A stretch of DNA of 64,000 bases from contig WAEK01000028.1 of assembly GCA_011634665.1 (NCBI GenBank), positions 62,001 to 126,000 on the forward strand. The letters are read 5' to 3'. The translations under genes were made by a program, and so were the position numbers. The first letter of the stretch is position 1, and each line of letters begins with the position of its first letter. Positions 40,334 to 50,475 of this stretch are shown one piece after another. The DNA is from Mortierella sp. BCC40632. Its lineage: Eukaryota; Mortierellomycota; Mortierellomycetes; Mortierellales; Mortierellaceae. The notes under the pieces were generated by a model that had not been told where the DNA came from, made no database searches, and worked only from the letters and a program-made list of their open reading frames with translations.

Positions 40334-40726
40334 CTAAGGGTGGAAGGCAAGGCCTTGAGGGGTGCAAGCACAGGTACCACCATTGCATGGCCAAAAGGTA
40401 GTAGGGTGGTCCTTGAGACAAGTTGCATGATCATATGGGGCACAGGCCATTTCCGTACCGATGATCCCCTCCTTACTACATGAACAAATGTTGCAACCGT
40501 CATCACAGAGTCCACCTTGTTTGCCATTGTACATGGCTTTACACTTGTTTACATGGTACTTGCCATAGATCTTGCGTGACAGGGACATGAGCTTGCCTTC
40601 GACTTTGATACATTTGTTGCAGATACCCCAGTTCACTGGGCATGGGACCGTATCACACTTGGGCGTAGAGGCAGACACACAGGCTAGGCCTGCTGCGAAA
40701 AGGATGGCAACTGTAGCGCACCGCAT
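40334..40726 (-). CDS. Small secreted cysteine-rich protein
   Basis: An intronless frame of 130 aa. The first 19 residues (MRCATVAILFAAGLACVSA) form a clear signal peptide with a cleavable Ala-x-Ala-like end. The mature about 111 residues contain 14 cysteines, an even number compatible with seven disulfides, in clusters such as CDDGCNICSCS near the middle and CNGGTCACTP near the end. It is basic in the middle (LSRKIYGKYHVNKCK). No family is recognised; spacing hints at a Kazal- or antistasin-like disulfide fold, but this is weak. Such proteins in fungi include effectors, protease inhibitors and antimicrobial peptides; no specific function can be claimed. The ATG at 40726 is the first Met of the signal peptide. 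Confidence 0.85.
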   Translation of the reverse strand: MRCATVAILFAAGLACVSASTPKCDTVPCPVNWGICNKCIKVEGKLMSLSRKIYGKYHVNKCKAMYNGKQGGLCDDGCNICSCSKEGIIGTEMACAPYDHATCLKDHPTTFWPCNGGTCACTPQGLAFHP

Positions 40727-40958
40727 TAATATAATATAAAAAAAGAGTGGGCTTGTGGATTGGAATGGGGGTAACGTGGGATATATTTTTCGAGAAGTAG
40801 AAGGAAGGACGGGGTGTTTGTGGAGACAGAAAAAGAAAAGAAAAAAGAAAAGAAAAAGTACCAAACTAGTCCCCAGGTTTAAATACGAATGAAAATATAT
40901 AAATATATATATATATATAAAGAGACAATGAAGATGGGCGTCACTCGATCGCACCACT

Positions 40959-40964
40959 TTTATT
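40959..40964 (-). terminator. Candidate polyadenylation signal of the SAP-domain gene
   Basis: Minus-strand AATAAA, 26 bases after the stop codon of the SAP-domain gene. Confidence 0.5.
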
Positions 40965-40989
40965 CCATGAAATCCCTAGTCCCATCGAG

Positions 40990-41121
40990 CTAAACCTTTT
41001 GCTTCTTGGATGCATCGTCTGCCTAAAAAAAAAAAAAAACGGCGCCAAACAGAAACAGGATTATTCGTTAGCAAAGATGGCTTTTCTTTTTTTCTTTTTT
41101 TAGGGTGCGCGCGTGTGCGCG

Positions 41122-41165
<44 letters not shown>

Positions 41166-42489
41166 GGCAAAGAAAAACAAAAGACATGTGGCCATTTTTC
41201 TTTCTTTCTTTTCTTTCTTTTCTTTCTTTCTTTTTTTTTTTTTCCTTCTTCTTCTTCCTCTTCTTCTTACCGGGACAAGACCAAATTTGATGGCTCTCTT
41301 GCGCTTCTTTTCTTCCTCCTCAGCACTCAAAACAAGGGCTGCTCCCTTGTTTGCCTTGGGCGCAGAGGCCTTGGTCGAATCGGATGCAGATGGCATAACA
41401 CCAAATTTAGCCTGACGCCGCTTCAGCACATCCTCGGGTACCTATATCAAACAAAAAAAAAAACAAATAATAACAATAGTTAAAATAAAGAAAGAAAGGT
41501 GAGAACTACAATCGTCTAGCTGATATTTCCTATCAAATCATAGCCCTCTTGCATAGAGCGAGACACACGCCCTTTTTTTTTTTTTTTTTCTTACCTGCAC
41601 AGATGTCGATCCAAGCTTGGTAGCAGCATTGCTCTTGACTGGCACTGTGGATGGGGTTGCCTTGGGTACAGATCCAGCAGGCTTAGCAGTTGGCTTTTGA
41701 GCTTTCTTGAGAGGAATGCCAAAGCGAACAGCGCGCTCAAGTGCCTTGTCATCCTCGGTGAGTGGAATCCCGAACCGTGCTGCGCGGAGCTTGCGCTTTT
41801 CATATTCGGCCTTTAGTCGATCTGCTTCAGATAGAGTGTTGTCTGACTGCTCCGAGGTAGTCGAGGCAGAGGTCTCTGTCGCAGTAGCGTCTGTGGTCGA
41901 TGTGGAGGGTTTTCCTGCAGCATCCGTCGAGGCTGTGGCTGTGGTGTTGACTGGGTTGGAGGGGGCTGCGGTTGTTGTAGCCTTGGCTGCGCTGGTTGCC
42001 TCTGAGTTGGTCTGTGCTACTGATCCAGAGGTGGTAGGTTCAGCTGGTGGAGCCAGGGCACTGTAATTGATATCAGTAGAGACAATGTCCGTGTGGTTAG
42101 TGGAGAGCGAGAAAGAGAGAGAAAAGGTATATTCCTGCACGAGATGACTCTAGTTTTGGATGAATCTGCTTCCTGATCAGCAATTTTTTTTTTTTTTTTT
42201 TTTTTATCCTGGTGATGCTGTATAGTCCGCGTCTATTGACTGTCTGGATGGACTGATTAGATGGCAGAGGTAATAAATATGCTTACTCAACATCAAACTT
42301 GGACTCATCCCAATCAAACGCGTCCCCTGATCCTGTAGCTGGGCCTCCTGCAGCGCGAACGGCCTCCTCTTCGGCTTTTTGATGCTCCAGCAGGCGAGCG
42401 ACGAGTTCATCCTTCTTGCCATTGGCGGAAAGACCGGCGAGCATGAGCTGCTCCTTGAGTTCGTTAACTTTGAGCTTCCGAGGGTCCAT
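40990..42489 (-). CDS. THO1: SAP-domain mRNA-export factor, Tho1/SARNP-like, four exons
   Basis: TREX-associated protein; the family binds nucleic acid by its SAP domain and the DEAD-box helicase Sub2/UAP56 by C-terminal motifs. Exons 42287-42489, 41595-42060, 41271-41441, 40990-41022 sum to 873 nt (290 aa). The SAP domain is at residues 1-36 (KLKVNELKEQLMLAGLSANG, KKDELVARLLEH). A Thr/Ala/Ser-rich linker follows. Then four K/R-A-x-[RK]FG motifs are seen: LRAARFGIPL, ERAVRFGIPL, RRQAKFGVMP and KRAIKFGLVP, as in SARNP/Tho1. The last exon codes only ADDASKKQKV, a basic nuclear-type tail. Phases agree at all introns. The start was chosen at the SAP domain Met (42489); it is preceded by A-runs on the plus strand, that is, a T-rich leader. 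Confidence 0.88.
41123..41159 (-). repeat. (GA)n, (CT)n on the coding strand, in last intron of the SAP-domain gene
   Basis: About 18 dinucleotide units lie between exons 3 and 4, forming a pyrimidine tract on the transcribed sense strand close to the 3' splice site. Confidence 0.9.
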
Positions 42490-42519
42490 GTCGAGAGGTG
42501 ATGTGTCGTTGCAAAAAAG

Positions 42520-42550
<31 letters not shown>

Positions 42551-42746
42551 TCGTGTGGGGTCGTGTGCCGAGCAGAGATGAAGACAGAGAAGAAGACAGA
42601 GAGGAGAGAAGGAGAAAGAGAAAGAGAGAATGTCAAGGAAAGAGAACAAGACCAAGCATCGGCGACCAGGACAAGTTCGGTGGCGCAGTGATCCCCACCG
42701 GGCGGAGCGCGTGTGCTCTCGCTCTGCTCTTACTCTTTGCTCTCTC

Positions 42747-42777
<31 letters not shown>

Positions 42778-43665
42778 TTTTTCTCCCTGTTCCAACCACC
42801 CCTTTCTCTCTCTCTCTTTCTCTAAAAAAAACCCGCGGGTAGAACCATCCCAACAATGACATTCGTCTTTGCTCAAAGAACCACCGCCCAAATAGCTCTC
42901 GGTCCACTCCAATCTTGACCTCCATTCATCCCCACCATCCACACCGCTCTCAACCCACGAGCCCGATCATGTCCTCCTGCTCTTCGCTTGCCCTGGCATA
43001 GTAGCATTCATCTGGCTGCATGATCAGGTGATGCCTTTTTCCGTCCCAGATGGATAAAAGCCCCCGGGCGCCATGGCTGCTGGACAAAACGCCATTTTTT
43101 TTTTTTTTTATTTTTTGATCTGCATCCTATCAGCTCTTCCGAGAGAAGAAGACCCAGCGCATTTCATATATAAAAAAAAAAAATACGCCCTGCCAGGCTG
43201 GGGTGTGGAGGCACCGTGGCAAAGCAAAGCACATGCGACTGGAATTCTTCGGTGACGGTTTCATGTCTTCGTTCTCCCAGTGTGATTCATCCCGTTCACC
43301 TGGCCCCACCCACCCCCTCTCTCCCCGCCTGCCTGCCTTCCCATACAGAAACCGCATCCATCCCATCTCCCACCGCCGTTTTTTTTTCTGTCGATCACCG
43401 ATCATCCTGCTCAGCCTTGCCTCTCCATCGGCATCCGCTGCTTCGATCCACTCTCCCTCTCGACCTGCAGCTGTCTGCTTCCTTTTTCTCTTTTTTTCCT
43501 ACTCTTTGTCCCCGTCATCGCCCGCTCCGCCTGGCCGTGACGCAGTCCAGCATCCCTGCTGAGCCTGGCTCCCCCTCCCTCTCCCTTCTCTCACTCTCCT
43601 TCTCCTCCGCTCAGTCGACGCCCCGCACTGTCCAACCATCGAGCCACAGGCATCCGCCCAACAAC
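42490..43665. promoter_or_regulatory. Divergent intergenic region, purine-rich left, pyrimidine-rich right
   Basis: This 1176-bp stretch between the SAP-domain gene (-) and the Ser-rich protein gene (+) has no ATG-started gene that I can support. The strand bias switches: A/G tracts at 42516-42640, which are C/T for the minus gene, and C/T tracts from 42715 to 43640 for the plus gene. A long frame upstream of 43666 is open but lacks an ATG. Confidence 0.5.
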
Positions 43666-46563
43666 ATGGTCCGACAGCTACCCACGAGCTCACCATCGCG
43701 GTCACCCGCTTCGCCTTCCACCCCTCGCACCCCTCGTCTACCCCATCACCGCCGCTCTCGCATCCTCCTCGACAGCACCCCCTCTGGCCGCGCGGCCATG
43801 TCCCTGAAGCGAGAACACACCCCCGATGATTGCACAGACCTCGACATGGATGGAATCTCTCGTCGTAGAACCGCCCCAACAACTGATCCAACCCCTTCAG
43901 ACGTCCTCTCCAGGAATCTCCAGCATCTTGCTCTACGCAACGACCGTGAGGATGGCCACAGCTCCTTGTCTGGGTCAACTTTCCGTAAGAACGACAGCGG
44001 ATACATTCCACCTTCTGCCCGTCTCTCGGACGATGCGATCGAACAATACAATCTGCAATTACCCTTTGAGCGTCTTGCCAGCACGACCTCTCGGAGTGGA
44101 GCCCTCTTTCTCAAGTCTCGGCCAGGTCAGCTAGAGTCTGGACGGCGATATCCATCCCGGACACCTAACCTGCAAGCAATACCAAAACGAGCCGCCTTGG
44201 AGCCTTTGTCCAAGACGACTCGGCCAGTCTTGTTTTCATCTGTCCCCACCCGAGACGCTTTTCCAACACCTCTTGGCCAGATTCAACAGCAGCAGATTCA
44301 ACAGTTTCTTCAACAGCATCCACAGCAACAGAATCCACAACGAGAACCACAGGACCAGCACCGGCCACATCCAGTCCATCCCACCCATCCTGCCTCCCAT
44401 GGCCTGTGGACACCTCCCCGCTCAACAGGTGCTGCACGCAGAGACACTCGAGTTGCCACACCTCCTCATATGGATCCTGTGCAGAGGACACGGACACCGA
44501 CAGGAACCCCCTACGCACTACCCAAACAGCCGCTCTTTGAAAACTTGGATAGTAACTCACAGGCGATCCACTCACCTCGTGCTCTTCGAACTCCTCGCCG
44601 GACGCCGACCCGTGGTCTGACAGAGACGATCCCAGCACGAACCCTTACGCCACCTCGTCCTCTTCAATTGACACCTCCGCCTTCAGATTATCCAGCAGAT
44701 CCCCTGGACAGACCAGCTTCATTTGCGGATGAAAACATGTCCTCGTCCTCCCCCATGGTATCGACCTCATATGCACCAGTGACGACACCTTTGATGGAGG
44801 CGATGGAGGATGACTTGTTTGAGACGGAATCAGTCCAGAGCACAACCGAGAGCGTAGACACCAACAAGGAAAACTTGACACCTGAAGTGTCTGACGATCT
44901 TTCTAATCCGTTCTATTTGGCCAAGCGTGCCACCTCCATGGGCATGCGTGCTTCGAGTTCAAATGCATCGGCATCAGCAGCAACGGCTTCGACAGCGACC
45001 AGCACCACCACATCCACCGGAACTACTACCACAACAACGACGACGACACTCAACGAGAATTGCCTCACCCCATCTGGCCCTTCTTCCTCCAGTATGATTC
45101 TACGATCCAAAAGGACAGCCTTGGGATCGATTTCTCCCTGGCGGTGGAATAACCTGGATGACCATGCTAGTCTTGTTGGTCAGTCAATGTACGTCAAGGG
45201 TGGCAAGGGTAAGGCTCCGATCGACAATCATCAAAACGGTACAACCTGCAAACCAGGTCAAACACCCATCTCGGACTGGACCGACTCGTACTCGCGTCCA
45301 CATCAGGGTCCACCGAATGCGATGGATACAATCGCAACTGGACCCTTGTCCACGGCCCATGCTTCTTTTGGGGTGGCCTCGTCATCGTCATCATCATCAG
45401 TAGCAGCAGCAGCGGCAGTGGCAGCAGCATCGGCATCATCGTCTAATGTAGGCGCATCTTCGGTGGCTTCTTCCTCTGCCTCCGCCACTGCCTCGTCTTC
45501 GTCGTCCTCATCGTCATCCTCATCGATTTGGACTCTTGGAAAGAACCTTCGACCACCACCCTCATCACTACCACCGATCAAAGCTTCAGACAACCATGCC
45601 AATTCCTTGGCCATGTACGAGAGTCGAAAGGAACAGATGGCGATTGCGGCCAAACTTTCCGAGACGGTTATTCAACCCAACTCGATCGCCTTTAATCGTC
45701 GAGCACAACAGTTGGCGGGTCGGATTTATTATTGGAAACATGGAGCTTGTCATCTTGTGAGTAATCAGGATAAGCAGAGCTGGCCTGGAGAATGGAAATT
45801 TGATGTGTATCACGACCCTCCTTCATCCTCTTCGTCTTCATCTACTGCTATTACAGGAGGATCTGTCGCAGGAGACTATACGACTATGGATTGGGGAGGA
45901 AGTGGTGGTAGTAGTAGCGGTGGTGGTGGCGGTAGCGGTAGCAGCAGCAGTGCAAGTGGAAGCAACAAAAGGACTCCATTAGGGACCATGGCTATCTCCA
46001 TGTCCTCACCACCAGCCTATCAAGGAAAGGGCAAATTGACAGAGCGTCAACTCTCTGGACCTGCTTCCAAACGAATGCGAATGCATCGGGAACCACTTGG
46101 AGAAGTAAAGGAACAGTCATCGTCTTCCTCGTCGTCATCATCATCGTCATCGTCATCGTCATCATCTTCCGCATCATCTTCTGCATCTGTATCAGCTTCT
46201 TCGTCATTATTGTCGTCTCCCGTGATTGTGATGTCAGAGACGATCGAGTCAATACCCGGTGCGACCATGGCCACAACTCCGACTACCCCGACTACTCCAC
46301 GCAGTACAGACTTGGTAGGAGCGACCACGACAGGAGCCAGCCCCATGGTCCTCACCCCAGCAGCATCTCCTGCGGGTCCAGGTTCGAACACAATGTCAAC
46401 TGTGGCGGTTGCGGCGGCGGCGGCGGCGGCTAGAGCAATGACGACGAGGAGTATGACCCCGAGATCCACAAGAGCGGCACGTTATGTCAAATTACAAGAT
46501 CGGTATTATTTCCGAGAACGACGGATGTTGAGTGCATCTCTTACACCCCGGTCTCGACATTGA
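43666..46563 (+). CDS. Large Ser-rich, mostly disordered protein of unknown function
   Basis: A single 965-aa frame from the first in-frame ATG. I do not recognise the family. The N-terminal 200 residues are rich in S/P/T-P-R motifs (SPSTPRTPR, TPSGRAAMSLKREHTPDD) that look like proline-directed kinase targets. A Gln-rich stretch (about 215-235) is followed by many TPxx repeats, an acidic segment, a poly-Thr run, and several poly-Ser/Ala runs encoded by TCA/TCG/GCA triplets. Two islands look ordered: residues about 640-710 (MYESRKEQMAIAAKLSETVI; IYYWKHGACHLVSNQDKQSW PGEWKFDVYH) and the last about 25 residues (ARYVKLQDRYYFRERRML). A nuclear or cell-cycle-regulated role is only a guess from the S/T-P density. 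Confidence 0.8.
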   Translation: MVRQLPTSSPSRSPASPSTPRTPRLPHHRRSRILLDSTPSGRAAMSLKREHTPDDCTDLDMDGISRRRTAPTTDPTPSDVLSRNLQHLALRNDREDGHSSLSGSTFRKNDSGYIPPSARLSDDAIEQYNLQLPFERLASTTSRSGALFLKSRPGQLESGRRYPSRTPNLQAIPKRAALEPLSKTTRPVLFSSVPTRDAFPTPLGQIQQQQIQQFLQQHPQQQNPQREPQDQHRPHPVHPTHPASHGLWTPPRSTGAARRDTRVATPPHMDPVQRTRTPTGTPYALPKQPLFENLDSNSQAIHSPRALRTPRRTPTRGLTETIPARTLTPPRPLQLTPPPSDYPADPLDRPASFADENMSSSSPMVSTSYAPVTTPLMEAMEDDLFETESVQSTTESVDTNKENLTPEVSDDLSNPFYLAKRATSMGMRASSSNASASAATASTATSTTTSTGTTTTTTTTTLNENCLTPSGPSSSSMILRSKRTALGSISPWRWNNLDDHASLVGQSMYVKGGKGKAPIDNHQNGTTCKPGQTPISDWTDSYSRPHQGPPNAMDTIATGPLSTAHASFGVASSSSSSSVAAAAAVAAASASSSNVGASSVASSSASATASSSSSSSSSSSIWTLGKNLRPPPSSLPPIKASDNHANSLAMYESRKEQMAIAAKLSETVIQPNSIAFNRRAQQLAGRIYYWKHGACHLVSNQDKQSWPGEWKFDVYHDPPSSSSSSSTAITGGSVAGDYTTMDWGGSGGSSSGGGGGSGSSSSASGSNKRTPLGTMAISMSSPPAYQGKGKLTERQLSGPASKRMRMHREPLGEVKEQSSSSSSSSSSSSSSSSSSASSSASVSASSSLLSSPVIVMSETIESIPGATMATTPTTPTTPRSTDLVGATTTGASPMVLTPAASPAGPGSNTMSTVAVAAAAAAARAMTTRSMTPRSTRAARYVKLQDRYYFRERRMLSASLTPRSRH

Positions 46564-46848
46564 AGTAAAAAAGATGGGGAGGAGATTTGTTCAAGTATTT
46601 GGCCGCTTTTTTTTTTCTTCTTCTTCTTCCATTATTGCTGTCCAATACCATTCTCTTTCCTTCTAAACCTACTCTTGCAGAAAATAAAATAAAAAAAAAA
46701 TCTCATCTCCAGTTATTTTTTTTTTTTCCTTGGACCTGAGATACTAGGATGATATGATTCTCAAAAAAAAAAAAAAAAAAAGTCCATTGACTCTGAGATT
46801 CACGATTTTGAAGGAGAGTGAAAGAAATGCTCAGGATAACAGACTAAG

Positions 46849-46942
46849 CAGGATGATCAGGATATGGTGAGATGACAGGATGATCAGGATGGCGAGATGA
46901 CAGGATGATCAGGATGGCGGGATGACAGGATGGACAGAATGG
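46849..46942. repeat. About 25-bp minisatellite (GGATGATCAGGATGGCGAGATGACA unit)
   Basis: Three near-perfect units plus a partial fourth, built from the core CAGGATGATCAGGATGG and GAGATGA, downstream of the Ser-rich protein gene. Confidence 0.85.
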
Positions 46943-47941
46943 ATCCAAAGCCCTGTCCACACATGATGGAGTCGATGAGATGCGTCATCATGATGATTCA
47001 AACCACTGGCCTAGACACATTGGGGAAAGTCTAGAGACTCTTTGAAAAAAAGAGGAATTCTAGGGATTGGAGAGATGATGGATCATGATCCCATGGCAGA
47101 GCTATCCTCATTCCTAAACCATTCGCAAGATATTTTTTTTTTTTTTTTTGGTGGCAAGTCAATTTGGTGGCGCGGTCTGCAGTTGGTGGCAAATTGGAAA
47201 TTTTTTGGTGGCGAAAAAAAAAAAAAAAAATCCTCTTCATCCCCTCTCCCTCCCATGTCTCCTAGTTAGAATGGTCGCTTTCATGCTTTATCCTTGACTC
47301 TCCCTCTTCAGTTCATTACCCTTTTTCTTTTCTCCTTCAAAGTCAGAACAATACAGAAAGGGTGGGTCAGCTCTTTTTCCCCTTGGCTTTTTTTTTTTTT
47401 TTCATCTCCCCCCTTCTCCCTCCCGCCCTCCTCTTTTTCCCGTTTGCTGTGTAGAGATATCAATTGGATCCATCATGTAGGAAAATTGCTCCGACCCTGC
47501 CAAGGCTGCGCTAGCTGTAGCAAGATCTATTCCCTTTTTTTTTTTTTTTTTTTTTTTTTTGTTGTTGTTCTGTCACCATCTCCAAATGCTAGAAGCATCC
47601 TTTTCCAAGTCAGATAAAGTTGCCAAAAAAAAAGAAGGGGGAGGGGAGGTCATAATCTAGTGGTACTATCTCTCTCTCTCTCTTTTTTTTTTTTTTTTTT
47701 TCTCGCTCGCTCGGTCCCTGAGTGAAAAAAAACACTTGATCAGGATACTCTACCAACAGCACCCTGGCCAAAGTCGATTCTAGCCAAATGGGTTTGTTCG
47801 CTCTCACACTCGACCCTCTTTCCTCTTTTGTTGTTGATGCTGTTGTCTGATTATTTTTTTCCTTCTTTCCTTCTTTCTCTCAAATTTTAAAATGGCGACA
47901 TTTACACAACAATAGAAGGATTTTTTTTTTCTTTTTGTTGT

Positions 47942-47972
<31 letters not shown>

Positions 47973-49140
47973 TTTTCCCAAGCACACGCTCGAATCAGAA
48001 GAACCTTGAAGATGAGAGCCTTGAACCTTCTCCAGAAAAGAAAAAGATGGTTCGTCGCATTTTTTTTTTTTTTTTCTTCTTTTTTTTTTCAAAAAAAAAA
48101 AAAAAAAAAGTCGAACACAAAATGACGCAATCCAAACCCCGTCTTTTGCTCTTTCTCATTTCTTTCCATTTTGAAGAAGAAAAAAAACGCGAGTTTACTC
48201 AGGTTGATTGATTCGCCATTTTTTTTTTTTAAGTAAATATGTATTGTACATCGGATTAGAAAAGAAAGAAAATGGATTGCCCAGATTGGAGTAGAGTAAC
48301 GAGAAAGTTAGATGTGTCTGATAAAAAGAAAAATAGAAAAAAAGAAAAAAAAAAAAAAAAAAAAAAAAAGAGAGGCGGCTGTCAGTTCATTTGGGTTCGA
48401 TGATGGAAAAGACTACTTTTCAGGACAAGAAAAATAAAGTCTTTTTGTTTACACCTGGGGTTTACAAAAAATGTCAGAGAGGATATAGGATAGAAGGAAT
48501 GAGAGAGAGAGAGAGAGAGTGTGTGTGTGTGTGTGTGTGTAAAAGGAAATGTATGATGGGAGTAGGGGATGAAAAAACGACAAAAGAATAGCTCGAGCAT
48601 CCATTCTCCTTCACCTTCGACTCTGCCTCGTTCGCCCACAACCAACCCCTTCCATTTTTTTTTTTCCGCGATCCTCCTCGATTTCTCTTTCGACCAATTC
48701 TTTGCTCAACCGCGACCGACGACTGGACTCTTTCTTTTCTTTAAGCTTCTTCTTCACCTCGGACCGACCGTGTTTGCCTTTGTTCGTAGACCGACCTTTG
48801 CATCTCGAAAAATAATTCCGCTCCTTCTTTTTTTTTTTTTTTTTTTTTCGCGTCTCGCTCCCACTTTGACCGTGACCGTGAAAGCCTTTCTTTTCGAACC
48901 GAATCTCCTTTTTTTTTTTTTTTTTCTAGACCGTTTTTCTCGACGACAAGACAGACTTGGGAGAGGGGAGGAGGGTAAAAGGGAGGAAAGGGGGGGAAGG
49001 AAGGAAGAAGAGGAAGAGGGGAGAGATGTTCGATCAAGGGCAAATCGTCCGTCCGTCGAGGTTCTGGCTCCACCGGCCGGGCCGCAACGTCGTCGTGCTT
49101 CGACCGATCACATTATTCCGTTGTTAATCCGTCCGTCCAT

Positions 49141-49170
49141 CCGACCGACCGACCGACCGACCGACCGACC
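49141..49170. repeat. (ACCG)n tetranucleotide tract
   Basis: About seven consecutive ACCG units, flanked by further GTCC/GTTC tetramers out to about 49217. Confidence 0.85.
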
Positions 49171-50372
49171 GTCCGTCCGACTATCCGTTCGTTCGTTTGT
49201 TCGTTTGTTTCGTTCGTAGTCTGAAAAGAAAGAAGGAAAGAAAATAAAAGTGAAGAAAGAAAGGCAGACAAAGAGATGCAAAAGAGAAAAGAGAGAAGGA
49301 AATATAAAGAGAGAGAGAGAGACAAACTCGAGAGCAAAGCAGACCCAATGTTTCTTTCATCCTCTCTTACTTTGTTTCTGGAAGAGAGTAAAAAAAAAGT
49401 CGAGGGTCTGCTATCGCCACCTGCTCTTTCTTTCTCTCTCTCTCCTTTCTTTCTCTTTTTTTCTTTCTATTTTTTTTTTTTTTTTTTTTTTTTCTTTCTT
49501 TCACTTCTTTTTCTCTTTCATTCTCTCGCGCAAACCTCTCTCGTGATCCGTAGATGGGGGTCCTTTTTTTTTTTTTTTTTTCTAAGAGGAAATGGGTTCC
49601 AGGAATCAGATTTCGGAATAATCGGGTAATCTTTTTCCTCTTCTCCCTCCCTAGCAAAAAAAAAGTGTTTTTTTTTTTTTTTTTTTTTTTGCAAATAAAT
49701 CCCCAAAGAGGTGGTGTTTTTTTTTTTTTTGAGCCGTCCGTCCGTTCCGTCCGTCCATTTTTTTTTTCCGTACAGAGACCGCGGGGACCAACGACCGACA
49801 GTGGAGACGAGCCGTTCGAGGCAAGACAATAAAAAAAAAAACATCACACACATCGAGGTAGAGCATCATTCGAGTAGGATATATATATATAGAAAATATA
49901 TAAAAGAAAAAAGAGAGAGAGAAAAAAAGAGAGAAAGGTAGGTCGAGTGCCGAGTGGTGTTAGAAGCTACCATCCCCACGTTTTCTTCTTTTTTTTCATT
50001 TCTCTAAACCCTTCCCCTTTCTCGCTCCTTTCCTCCTTTTTTTTTCCCTCCCTTTTCCTTCTCTCCACACAAACAAACACACATTTTCCTTGAGAGAAAG
50101 TAGGGGAGGGGGGGGGGGAAGGGGGGAGAGAAAGATGTCAAATAAGGAAGAAAAAGAAAAGAGAGATTGATAGGTTTGTATTCCTTTGAACTTTTTTTTT
50201 TTTTTTTTTTTTTTGATTGTTTTGTTGCTTTTCTGTTTTTTCTGTTTTTTGGTGGCCGATGCTGTTGTTGCTGCAAGTTTGTGTGCATGTGTGTAGATGT
50301 ATAATGCAGGTGTAGGTGTAGGTGTAGGTACAAATGAAAAAAAAGGCGTAAAAAAAAAAAAAAAAAAGTGTG

Positions 50373-50377
<5 letters not shown>

Positions 50378-50410
<33 letters not shown>
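50378..50410. repeat. (TG)n microsatellite
   Basis: About sixteen TG dinucleotides just downstream of the RasGEF B open frame. Confidence 0.9.
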
Positions 50411-50411
<1 letters not shown>

Positions 50412-50475
50412 AGGATTGGGATCGGAAATAGGTGGTGTGCTGTGCGACATTTTTTTTTTCTCTCTTTTTCTTCCT

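Larger units (their letters stand above)
46564..50475. other. 3.9-kb simple-sequence region without supportable genes
   Basis: Long T and A runs (for example 47391-47402, 47537-47560, 48059-48075, 48344-48369, 48831-48848, 49471-49493, 49671-49690), (TG)n at 48518-48540 and 50380-50410, (GTT)n at 47936-47972, an (ACCG)n tract at 49141-49170 and a 25-bp minisatellite at 46849-46942. Open frames here translate as Phe/Ser/Leu or Lys/Arg low complexity. A missing 3' exon of RasGEF B might lie at its right end, but I could not identify one. Confidence 0.6.

Noticed and set aside
43216..43665. Upstream extension of the Ser-rich protein
   Set aside because: The frame is open but has no ATG before 43666; the first codon would be GTG, and the segment is pyrimidine-rich leader.
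46849..46942. CRISPR-like spaced repeats
   Set aside because: Units are contiguous without unique spacers and the genome is eukaryotic; it is a minisatellite.
48569..49219. Plus-strand 216-codon frame in the simple-sequence region
   Set aside because: Composition is Phe/Ser/Arg from T-runs and tetranucleotide repeats, with no ordered segment or splice logic.
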